A stretch of DNA of 5,328 nucleotides, taken from Solirubrobacterales bacterium 70-9 (GTDB taxonomy: Bacteria > Actinomycetota > Thermoleophilia > Solirubrobacterales > 70-9). The DNA lies in the NCBI GenBank assembly GCA_001898095.1, contig MKSH01000253.1:47356-52683 (forward strand). Reading direction: 5' to 3'. This document shows positions 1-5,328 of this stretch, in pieces; position 1 is the first letter of the stretch; each line of letters begins with the position of its first letter. The notes beneath the pieces were generated by a model. The model was not told the DNA's origin. It searched no databases and worked only from the letters and a program-made list of their open reading frames with translations. Both the position numbers and the translations under genes were made by a program.

Positions 1-481
1 GGGTAGTCAACGGGGTGTCGCCGAGCCAGCCGAAGGTCATCGTGGCCGTCGTGGTCGAGTCGACGGAGGTGTAGCCGGAGGAGGGGCCGGCGGCGACGCT
101 GTACCGGTAGACGAACTGTCCGAAGTCGAGGGCCTGGGTGGTCAGGAAGAGCGCGCCGTCCGCGGACATCGCGGCGATCGGGCTCGCCTGCGCGGCCGAG
201 TTGACCTCGGTCGGCACGCCGCCCGCGACCGGCGCCTCCCAGATCCCACCTGAAGGCGCCAGGTAGCCATAGGTCGCACCGTCGCTCGTGACCCCGGCGA
301 GATAGCCGCTCTGTGCGAGCGTCGTCGGCGTGCCTCCGGACGGGCTGATCGCGCAGATCTGGACGTCCGATCCACACTGGTAGACGATCGCCGCAGGCGC
401 GGCGGACGAGGCCGCCGGCGCCGCGACCAGGGCCAGGGCCACCAGGACGAGGGCCGCCGGGCCCGGCCTCCTCGCCACCAT
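1..481 (-). CDS. Secreted TolB/WD40-like beta-propeller protein, C-terminus cut by window edge
   Basis: The first 160 residues of a minus-strand gene are visible; it runs off the left edge without a stop. The ATG at 481-479 opens a classic export signal: RR at residues 4-5, a Leu/Val/Ala core (about 9-21) and an Ala-rich cleavage zone (about 22-30). The mature part has a repeated propeller-like pattern. It starts with a strand at 31-55 ending in a 'SPSGGTP' turn, with Cys36 and Cys43 close enough to pair. Strands with 'TSDGA' (65-69) and 'SADGA' (106-110) follow, each leading to a 'YGYLAP' or 'FLTTQ' type strand. This resembles TolB/WD40-like repeats in actinobacterial exported proteins. The start lies one base after the upstream stop, and GAGG in the end of that gene can serve as its ribosome binding site, so coupling is likely. 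Family assignment is tentative because fewer than half of the expected blades may be present. No catalytic motif is seen. Confidence 0.8.
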   Translation of the reverse strand, partial: MVARRPGPAALVLVALALVAAPAASSAAPAAIVYQCGSDVQICAISPSGGTPTTLAQSGYLAGVTSDGATYGYLAPSGGIWEAPVAGGVPTEVNSAAQASPIAAMSADGALFLTTQALDFGQFVYRYSVAAGPSSGYTSVDSTTTATMTFGWLGDTPLTT

Positions 482-489
482 CTCACCTC
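482..489 (-). promoter_or_regulatory. Ribosome binding site embedded in upstream gene's stop region
   Basis: On the minus strand, GAGGTGAG directly precedes the ATG at 481 and contains the TGA stop of the upstream gene. The GAGG core lies four bases from the ATG. It supports the chosen start and translational coupling of the last two operon genes. Confidence 0.55.
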
Positions 490-1325
490 AGCCGGAAGAT
501 CCGGACCCTGCCGTCCCACCGGACGTGCTGGTCGCAGGTGTCGCCGGCGGCTTCGGGCGAGCAGTCGAGGGGCGGGCGGTCGGCGCCGTCGACGTGGATA
601 TCGCCCTTCCTCCAGAGGTCCGGCACACCCTTTTCGCCGGGCCGGGGCTTCGGCGTCCCGGCGAGATCCGCGAGCGGCACCGACAGCCGGGCGCTCAACA
701 TCCGCGGCATGAACAGCGCCGAGGCGGGATAGAAGAGCGGATAGCCGAGTTTCGCCGCGCAGCGTTCCGGCCCGTCGGCTTCTTCGATCAGGACCCCCGA
801 GGTCACCTCCAGGTCGAGCCAGAGCTTGTCCCCCCGCACGATGGCTTCTCCGTCTGGGGGAGGTTCGACGCGGAAGCCCCCGGCGGAGGTGCAGTGCTCG
901 GTCCCTTCGGCTTCGGCTTCGCTCCCGCAACCGCTTTCTTCGACGGTATAGGTCCACGCCCAGTTCGCCGGATCGAGGTCGACGAGATCGAGGCTCGGGG
1001 CGGCCTTCCCACCCGGTAGCTGCAGCATGTAGAGGGCGTTGAAGACGAACTTGTCTTCTTCGGAGGTCTTCGAGGTGCAACCGGTGTCGGAGACGTGGAG
1101 GAGATGTGAGTCGAACTCCCCGTCGCCGAGCACGAATTCGACCCCGAGACGTCTCGGCTTCGCGGGTTTGGCGGCGTGTTTGGGCTTCGGCTTGTGCGCG
1201 TGTGGGCGCTTGCCCCCCGTCCCGTGACCGTGCGCTCCGGCGACGGCGGGTGCGACGACCGACGCGAGGAGGACCACGACGAGCCCGGCGAGGAACCACC
1301 GGGGAAGGGCGGCTCGATCCATCAT
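483..1325 (-). CDS. Secreted six-cysteine protein of unknown function with His/Lys/Pro-rich N-terminus
   Basis: I do not recognise this 280-residue protein. It has an export signal (Arg4 and Arg9, hydrophobic core about 11-29, cleavage likely near AVAGA at 27-31). The mature N-terminus is low-complexity and rich in His, Lys and Pro (31-59), with five His among residues 32-50. A folded-looking region follows (60-280), with alternating hydrophobic strands, aromatic residues (W122, W124, W169, W238, W270) and six cysteines at 83, 133, 145, 189, 255 and 264. These could form three disulfides outside the cell. An acidic stretch lies at 129-143. The ATG at 1325 shares its A with the stop of the upstream gene (TGATG). 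TTG at 1331 and GTG at 1328 lie just upstream in frame, and a second ATG lies at 1322, so the start is uncertain by a few codons. Position between two exported propeller genes suggests a shared extracellular role, which is inference. No enzyme motif is seen. Confidence 0.85.
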   Translation of the reverse strand: MMDRAALPRWFLAGLVVVLLASVVAPAVAGAHGHGTGGKRPHAHKPKPKHAAKPAKPRRLGVEFVLGDGEFDSHLLHVSDTGCTSKTSEEDKFVFNALYMLQLPGGKAAPSLDLVDLDPANWAWTYTVEESGCGSEAEAEGTEHCTSAGGFRVEPPPDGEAIVRGDKLWLDLEVTSGVLIEEADGPERCAAKLGYPLFYPASALFMPRMLSARLSVPLADLAGTPKPRPGEKGVPDLWRKGDIHVDGADRPPLDCSPEAAGDTCDQHVRWDGRVRIFRLR

Positions 1326-3259
1326 CACCAACCCCGATCGGCCGAGGCCGTGAACGTCGCGGCCACCCTGGCGTGGGCATGGTTGTCGCGGTTGGTGAGG
1401 ACCGTATACCCGCCCAGTCCCTGTCTGGCGCTGCGCAGGACCGAGCGGGCGGCAGGCGAGAGCCGCACCTTCAGGATCGTCGTCCGTGCCGGCCGGGCGG
1501 TCGCGCGACCGCGGCCGATGGCGACGAGCTTGCCGCCGACGTGGCGCCGGAGCGAGCGCGCCGCCACCTCGAGGACGACGCCGACCGGACAGGCGACACG
1601 GGCGTGGCAGGTGATCGACACCAGCGCGTCCCCGCCCTTGACCAGGATGCGCGACGGCACCGACGCTCCGACGGCGCCGGCGAACGGGTCGTGCGGTGCA
1701 GGGGCGGCGGAGGCTCCGATCCGGGCGCCCCCGCCGCCACCCGGGCCCGAGCCACTCCAGCCGCCGCCGCTGCCGGAGGCACCGCCGCGTCCACCACCAC
1801 CATCATCGCCGGAGTCGCCGCCACCAGCTTCACCTTCGGCGCCGCCAGAGCCACCGGGCGCGGCGCGCGACCAGTCGAAGACCCAGCCCACATCGTGGTC
1901 GGGCGGGTTCTGCCAGTCGTCGTCGGGGGCGCCGACGAGCACCGTCCCGCCGTCGCCCGCCAGGGCCACCGACTGGCCGAAGTAAGACCCGACTTCGCCC
2001 TGTCCCGGGGCCGGATCTGGCGTCAGCTCCTGCTCGGCCGGACGGGCCGGGTCGGTGGTCGCGTCGTAGGCGTAGGCGTAGCCCGCGACCGGTGCGGTGC
2101 TGCGCGGGCCGGTGACGTACTTGAAGGGTGCGAAGACGCCGCTGCTCGAGCTGTCGTAGGGTGCGCCAGCCAGGGCGCTCCGCGCGTCGGCCGAGATCGC
2201 CACCGACATGCCGAACGCCTCGCCTTCGTGCGGATCGGAGGGCGTCAGCGTCGCGGGCAGCACCGGGTCGGCCACGCATGTCCCAACGCAGCCGCCGGCG
2301 TTCAGCGAGAACAGCCGCGCGTCGCCCGCCAAACCGGCCTCGAGCGACGGCTCCCCGGCGATCACGGTCTGCTGCCCGTCGGCGGCCAGCGCGACCGACG
2401 CGCCCAGCTCACCGCCCGCGATCGCGCCGCCGAGCGCCTGCCCGCCGACGTACTGGTCGCCCGGGGCGCCACGAAGCACGTCGACCGCGCCCGCGTGGAA
2501 CCTCCCCGCCTCTTCGCGCAGCGGCGCGCCCGCGATCACGGTGCGCCCGTCCCGTGAGATCGCCAGCGACCAGCCGAGGCCGCCGGCGGTGTCGACGTCG
2601 GAGGAATCGGCTCCCCCGACCGCTTCGAGCGCGCCGCCCGTGACCGGGCTGACCGGGTCAGCGAAGGTCGTCACGCCGCCCTGGCGTCCGACCGCCGCGA
2701 TCGTCGCCGGCGGCGTCCCCGGCACGTGCGCGACCGCGACCGAGCGCCCGAATGCGACGCCCGCGTCACCGCCGAGCATCGCGACGGGCGCTACCTCGAG
2801 CCCACCGGCGCCGACGCGCACCGAAAAGAGCTCGGCCAGGCCGAAGCCGCCCGAGCCTCCGGGGGCGCCGGCGACAACGCTCGACCCGTCGGCCGAGATC
2901 GCCACCGACGCACCGAACAGATCGCCCTGGTGCAGATACCCGCCTTCGGACGGCGGATAGATCGGTCCCGCCTTGGTCCAGCCCGTCCCCGACCGCGCGT
3001 AGATATAGATCGCACCGTAGTCGCTCTCCGTACCACCCGGCAGCCCGAGCGCCGGATCGCCGACCACGGCCACCGATCCGTCCGCCGACAGCGCCACCGC
3101 ACCGCCCCCCGGCGACAGCGTCTGGCCGCCCTCGAAGCTCGCCGCCCGCGCGTCGGCCGCCCACAAGGCGAGCGCACACAACGTCGTGAGAACCCCGATG
3201 CCCGATGCCTTCGCCGTCGCGACCATTCCCACCAGCCTGCCCGCGGACGGCTCCGCCAT
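1325..3259 (-). CDS. Secreted FG-GAP-repeat seven-bladed beta-propeller with C-terminal Ig-like accessory domain
   Basis: This is a 644-residue exported protein. A signal peptide spans about residues 12-39, with cleavage near DARAA. Seven copies of a pattern like 'FG-SVA-SADG--V-AGAP' begin near residues 51, 115, 170, 228, 285, 349 and 427, spaced 55-78 residues apart. That number fits a seven-bladed propeller of the FG-GAP type known from bacterial exported proteins and integrin alpha chains. The Asp-rich calcium loops of integrins are not visible, so binding partners are unknown. A Gly/Ser-rich linker (about 467-515) leads to a C-terminal domain (about 535-640). This domain has a Cys551/Cys557 pair and an 'SPAARSVLRSA' segment, as in accessory domains of actinobacterial surface proteins. 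Cys324 and Cys328 may form another pair. It is the first gene of a three-gene minus-strand cluster. ATG 3259 is chosen for a possible GGGG ribosome site; ATG 3226 gives a more standard 28-residue signal and is a real alternative. The frame is open up to 3562, but that part overlaps the divergent gene and has no export signal. Confidence 0.9.
   Translation of the reverse strand: MAEPSAGRLVGMVATAKASGIGVLTTLCALALWAADARAASFEGGQTLSPGGGAVALSADGSVAVVGDPALGLPGGTESDYGAIYIYARSGTGWTKAGPIYPPSEGGYLHQGDLFGASVAISADGSSVVAGAPGGSGGFGLAELFSVRVGAGGLEVAPVAMLGGDAGVAFGRSVAVAHVPGTPPATIAAVGRQGGVTTFADPVSPVTGGALEAVGGADSSDVDTAGGLGWSLAISRDGRTVIAGAPLREEAGRFHAGAVDVLRGAPGDQYVGGQALGGAIAGGELGASVALAADGQQTVIAGEPSLEAGLAGDARLFSLNAGGCVGTCVADPVLPATLTPSDPHEGEAFGMSVAISADARSALAGAPYDSSSSGVFAPFKYVTGPRSTAPVAGYAYAYDATTDPARPAEQELTPDPAPGQGEVGSYFGQSVALAGDGGTVLVGAPDDDWQNPPDHDVGWVFDWSRAAPGGSGGAEGEAGGGDSGDDGGGGRGGASGSGGGWSGSGPGGGGGARIGASAAPAPHDPFAGAVGASVPSRILVKGGDALVSITCHARVACPVGVVLEVAARSLRRHVGGKLVAIGRGRATARPARTTILKVRLSPAARSVLRSARQGLGGYTVLTNRDNHAHARVAATFTASADRGW
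1700..1860 (-). repeat. Low-complexity GC-rich tract encoding a Gly/Ser linker
   Basis: This stretch is dominated by GGC/GGT codons read on the minus strand, including a run of short triplet repeats around 1790-1810. It encodes the flexible linker (residues about 467-515) between propeller and C-terminal domain of the FG-GAP gene. Such tracts can expand or contract by slippage, so length may vary between strains. That is inference from composition. Confidence 0.6.
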
Positions 3260-3277
3260 GGTGCCCCAGAGCGCACA

Positions 3278-3283
3278 CTTATA
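3278..3283 (-). promoter_or_regulatory. Possible -10 element for the three-gene operon
   Basis: TATAAG on the minus strand matches five of six bases of TATAAT and stands out as AT-rich in a GC-rich gap. It would place the transcript start near 3271, giving a leader of about 12 bases to ATG 3259 or about 45 to ATG 3226. No convincing -35 hexamer lies at the usual spacing. Confidence 0.35.
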
Positions 3284-3306
3284 TGACTCGCCCGGACAGG
3301 AATGGT

Positions 3307-3326
3307 GCCCGCGCGGGCCGGCCCGC
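3307..3326. promoter_or_regulatory. Overlapping palindromes in the divergent intergenic region, candidate operator
   Basis: Two perfect palindromes overlap here: a 12-mer GCCCGCGCGGGC at 3307-3318 and a 14-mer GCGGGCCGGCCCGC at 3313-3326, sharing GCGGGC. They sit between divergent genes, 20 bases upstream of the plus-strand ATG at 3346 and behind the possible operon -10. This is where a shared operator would be expected. GC-rich genomes make such palindromes by chance more often, so the role is inference. Confidence 0.35.
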
Positions 3327-3335
3327 TCATATGCT

Positions 3336-3342
3336 GGAAGAG
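3336..3342 (+). promoter_or_regulatory. Ribosome binding site deciding the start of the chimeric regulator
   Basis: GGAAGAG ends three bases before ATG 3346, and its GGAAG core ends five bases before. This favours 3346 over the in-frame ATG at 3331, whose upstream bases are a GC-rich palindrome with no comparable site. Confidence 0.5.
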
Positions 3343-3345
3343 ACG

Positions 3346-3783
3346 ATGAGCGCCGCGTACGCATCGGCCCGCTCGCGCGGAGGCGCGACGTTCTCGTGGG
3401 ACACCGGGGCGGTACCGGATGAGGAGCAGTTCGCCTACTGGCGGGAAGTCGTCTGGCAGGCGTTCCTGCCGCTTTCCCCCGAGCGACCCGGGAGCGGTCC
3501 GTTCGCCGGCGCGGTCCGCGGTCGCGCGATCGGCCCGCTGACGATCGCGCGGATCCGCTCACAGGCCCAGCGGGTGTGCCGTTCGCCGGAGCTGATCGCG
3601 CGCGGCGCCGGGGACACGATCCACCTCAACCTGCAGCCAAGGTCAGCCGAGCGGCGGACGCTGGTGATGCACGCGGCCGGCTTCACCGACGTGGAGATCG
3701 GCGAGCGCTGCGGCTGGACCCGGACGAAGGTGAACCGGTGTCTGTGTGAGAGGCGGCGGGCGCGGAGGGCGTCGGCACGGTGA
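3346..3783 (+). CDS. Chimeric small protein: partial AraC-type sensor domain joined to a sigma-70 region-4-like helix-turn-helix
   Basis: This 145-residue protein has no signal peptide and is probably cytoplasmic. Residues about 15-97 resemble the N-terminal part of the AraC-binding-like (cupin-type) domain. Supporting segments are 'FAYWREVVWQAF' (29-40), 'FAGAVRGRAIGPLTIARI' (53-70) and 'RSPELIARG' (79-87), ending at 'IHLNLQ' (92-97). A full domain would run for perhaps another 80-100 residues, then an AraC DNA-binding domain with two helix-turn-helix motifs. Instead, residues about 100-140 switch to 'ERRTLVMHAAGFTDVEIGE' and 'GWTRTKVNRCL'. This matches the region-4-like helix-turn-helix of sigma-70-type proteins common in Solirubrobacterales (family recall, not a search). 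The frame is intact across the join. Near it, CCA (3637) and TCA (3643) are unusual choices for this GC3-rich gene. It is divergent from the propeller operon and convergent, 19 bases apart, with the Vgb-like gene. It is either a compact one-piece regulator or an in-frame deletion remnant of two genes. Confidence 0.7.
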   Translation: MSAAYASARSRGGATFSWDTGAVPDEEQFAYWREVVWQAFLPLSPERPGSGPFAGAVRGRAIGPLTIARIRSQAQRVCRSPELIARGAGDTIHLNLQPRSAERRTLVMHAAGFTDVEIGERCGWTRTKVNRCLCERRRARRASAR

Positions 3784-3802
3784 CGCCCGGGTGCGCGGCA
3801 CC

Positions 3803-5248
3803 TCAGCGCACGACGGTGAAGCTGGCGCTCACCGACGCCGAGGCGTTGCCAGCGGCGTCGCGGGCAACAAACTTTGCCAGGTACCGACCGGGTACCAGGG
3901 CCTTGCCGTTCAGCTTGCCCGAGAAGGGAGTCCGATTGACGCCCGCCTTGCCGTCGAGACGTAGCGAGCCCTTCGCCAGGCGGCGGATGCAGCGGGCGGC
4001 GCCGGGCTTCGCCTTGCGCGGCGCGACGCACTTCCGGCCCGCTCGCCGGCCCGCCGCCTTGAGCACGACCGTCGCGGTCACCGTGGCGGGCTCGGAGAGT
4101 GCGAAGGTCAGCTTCGCGCCGGTGGGAGCGGCGGGGCGTCTGCCGGCCGGTCGGGCGCCCGACCGGCCGGCGACGCGGAAGCGGGCGGGCTTGAACGACG
4201 GTGGGGAGAGGAAGCGTGGCGCGACGCCGTCGTCGGAGCCGGGCGCCACACCAGGGCCGGACGGGCCGACGGGGGCGAGCGGGTTGCCCGGCGGGTCGGG
4301 GACGAGCCTGCCGACGAGCCCAGCTTCGGGGTCGGCGTACCAGATGGCCGCGTCGGGGCCGACGGTGATCCCGACCTGGCCGATTTCCCCGCTCGGCACG
4401 GGATACTCGTCGGTGAGCGTCCCGGCCGTGTCTATCCGGCCGATCTTGCCGGTGCCCGACTCGGTGATCCAGAAGGCGCCGTCGGGGCCGAGGACGATGT
4501 CGTTGGGCCTGCTTCCGGCGGGCAGCGGGAAGCGGGTGCGGGCGCCCGCGGGAGTGAGCCGATCGATCGCGCCGGCCCCCCACATCGCCACCCAGGCGTT
4601 TCCTTCGGGGCCGACGGCGATGCCGGTGGGGCGGGAGCCGACCGGCAGTTCGATCAGCTTTTCGTCGCTGAGCCCCAGGTTCATCTGAAGGACCAAGTCG
4701 CGGTCTTCGACGGAGGCCCAGATCACCCCGTCTCCCGACGCCGCCATGCCGGACACGCGACCGATCCATTCTTTCGACAGGCACAGTTCCAGCCCCCCGA
4801 AATGGTCGCTGTCCTGGAGCGGCCGACAGACGGAGGTGACGTTGGGGCCGTGACCCCCCCAGCGCAGCCCTTCGTCCGGCGTGAGGATGATCGAGCTGCC
4901 GACAAATTTCGACGGATGGATGGACACGGTCCCGCCGGGAGCACGTTCGCCGGTGCCGTTCTGCGAGACCCAGGAGGCCCATCCGGAGGCGGAGACGACG
5001 ACGTCGACCGGCTTGTTCGGGTCCGCCAGCCGCGGCAGGTATTCGCCGTCCGGGGTCATCCGCGCGATCCCGGGATGCGCGCCGATGTCGGTCCACCAGA
5101 GGTTGCCTTCGGGACCGCTGGTGATGTTGACGGGGAAGGAGAGCTTGCTGTCCGGATCGGCGGCGAACTCGGCGATCGTCACGGCGGCGGCGCGACCAAC
5201 CACGAGGAGCGCCGCCAACACGGCGACGAGGAACGTCGATACCACCAT
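3803..5248 (-). CDS. Secreted Vgb-type seven-bladed beta-propeller with C-terminal Ig-like domain
   Basis: This is a 481-residue exported protein with a hydrophobic signal (about 2-22). The propeller spans about residues 23-320. The turn motif 'GPEG/GPDG' or its equivalent lies at 45, 172, 213, 255 and 297, with a weaker copy at 87. Spacing of about 42 residues leaves room for one degenerate blade near 129, giving seven. Blades read like 'G-IWITESGTGKIGRID', the pattern of virginiamycin B lyase (Vgb) and related streptogramin-lyase-like proteins. No histidine occurs after residue 149, so the catalytic histidine of true Vgb, late in that protein, seems absent and lyase activity is not supported. 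Residues about 352-481 form an Ig-like accessory domain with Cys407/Cys420 and 'LVPGRYLAKFVARDAAGN', typical of Thermoleophilia exported proteins. ATG 5248 is chosen for its strong GGGGAGAG site. ATG 5269 would add seven residues, including the only Arg of the signal's n-region, and is possible. Likely role is binding or structural at the cell surface; the ligand is unknown. Confidence 0.9.
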   Translation of the reverse strand: MVVSTFLVAVLAALLVVGRAAAVTIAEFAADPDSKLSFPVNITSGPEGNLWWTDIGAHPGIARMTPDGEYLPRLADPNKPVDVVVSASGWASWVSQNGTGERAPGGTVSIHPSKFVGSSIILTPDEGLRWGGHGPNVTSVCRPLQDSDHFGGLELCLSKEWIGRVSGMAASGDGVIWASVEDRDLVLQMNLGLSDEKLIELPVGSRPTGIAVGPEGNAWVAMWGAGAIDRLTPAGARTRFPLPAGSRPNDIVLGPDGAFWITESGTGKIGRIDTAGTLTDEYPVPSGEIGQVGITVGPDAAIWYADPEAGLVGRLVPDPPGNPLAPVGPSGPGVAPGSDDGVAPRFLSPPSFKPARFRVAGRSGARPAGRRPAAPTGAKLTFALSEPATVTATVVLKAAGRRAGRKCVAPRKAKPGAARCIRRLAKGSLRLDGKAGVNRTPFSGKLNGKALVPGRYLAKFVARDAAGNASASVSASFTVVR

Positions 5249-5253
5249 CGAGG

Positions 5254-5261
5254 CTCTCCCC
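5254..5261 (-). promoter_or_regulatory. Strong ribosome binding site for the Vgb-like gene
   Basis: GGGGAGAG on the minus strand lies five bases before ATG 5248. It is the best Shine-Dalgarno match in the window and favours 5248 over the in-frame ATG at 5269. Confidence 0.65.
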
Positions 5262-5275
5262 AGAACCATCGGCCC

Positions 5276-5303
5276 AGTCTATGCCGACCGAGCTTACGAA
5301 GCA
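5276..5303 (-). promoter_or_regulatory. Possible weak promoter of the Vgb-like gene
   Basis: TAGACT (5276-5281, minus strand) fits the TA---T form of an actinobacterial -10. A poor -35 candidate TGCTTC lies 16 bases upstream (5298-5303). The transcript would begin near 5269, leaving about 20 bases of leader with the GGGGAGAG site, or making ATG 5269 leaderless. The match is weak and the upstream region is cut off at the window edge. Confidence 0.25.
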
Positions 5304-5328
5304 GGGAGCTCGTGTGGTCAGATTTTGG

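Noticed and set aside
142..1380. Minus-strand open frame of 412 codons overlapping the first two left-hand genes
   Set aside because: Extremely Arg-rich shadow frame; the competing frames have signal peptides and coupled stop/start junctions.
1790..1810. Microsatellite-like CAC/CAT triplet run, reading as poly-His on the plus strand
   Set aside because: It encodes Gly/Asp of the linker on the minus strand; the plus-strand His run belongs to a shadow frame.
1106..2557. Long plus-strand open frame of 483 codons opposite the FG-GAP gene
   Set aside because: Its translation is Arg/Ala/Gly-rich without domains or signal, as expected for an antisense shadow in GC-rich DNA. The minus-strand frame has seven clear repeats and a signal peptide.
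3260..3562. N-terminal extension of the FG-GAP gene up to 3562
   Set aside because: It would bury the signal peptide about 110 residues inside the protein and overlap the divergent gene; the extension is Arg/Pro-rich noise.
3784..3802. Possible bidirectional terminator between the converging genes
   Set aside because: Only 19 bases, with a CCCGGG palindrome but no stable loop and no T-run on either strand.
3435..5096. Minus-strand open frame of 553 codons overlapping the Vgb-like and chimeric genes
   Set aside because: The translation is Arg/Pro-rich with no recognisable motif and overlaps two better supported genes.
5290..5311. GAGCT...AGCTC inverted repeat upstream of the Vgb-like gene
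   Set aside because: Arms of only five bases with a 12-base loop, at chance level in this composition.

Overview
The window is very GC-rich (roughly 70% by eye), with strong G/C preference at third codon positions. It carries secreted beta-propeller proteins, exported Ig-like C-terminal domains, and a helix-turn-helix of the 'GW-T-TKVNR' type. This combination fits a high-GC actinobacterium, most likely Thermoleophilia/Solirubrobacterales. That placement is recalled from protein style and was not searched.

Layout: (1) Three minus-strand genes form a tight cluster, read from 3259 down to the left edge. First is a secreted seven-repeat FG-GAP-type beta-propeller with a Gly-rich linker and a C-terminal accessory domain (1325-3259). 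Second is an unrecognised secreted six-cysteine protein with a His/Lys/Pro-rich mature N-terminus (483-1325). Third is a secreted TolB/WD40-like beta-propeller protein cut by the window edge (1-481). The stop and start of the first pair share one base (TGATG), and the second pair is separated by one base, so translational coupling is likely. (2) An 86-bp divergent intergenic region (3260-3345) holds two overlapping perfect palindromes and a 9-bp direct repeat. (3) One plus-strand gene (3346-3783) encodes a 145-residue protein. It looks like the first half of an AraC-type sensor domain joined in frame to a sigma-70 region-4-like helix-turn-helix. (4) A converging minus-strand gene (3803-5248) encodes a secreted Vgb-type seven-bladed propeller with a C-terminal Ig-like domain. 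(5) The last 80 bases hold its ribosome binding site and perhaps its promoter.

How the parts may work together is inference. Four of the five genes encode exported proteins and three of those are beta-propellers of different families, which suggests a cell-surface or extracellular module. The small chimeric DNA-binding-like protein, divergent from the operon across a palindrome-containing region, is a candidate local regulator. It could equally be a deletion remnant of two genes. No mobile element, CRISPR array, rRNA, tRNA or clear intrinsic terminator is visible. No stretch over 300 bases lacks a gene.
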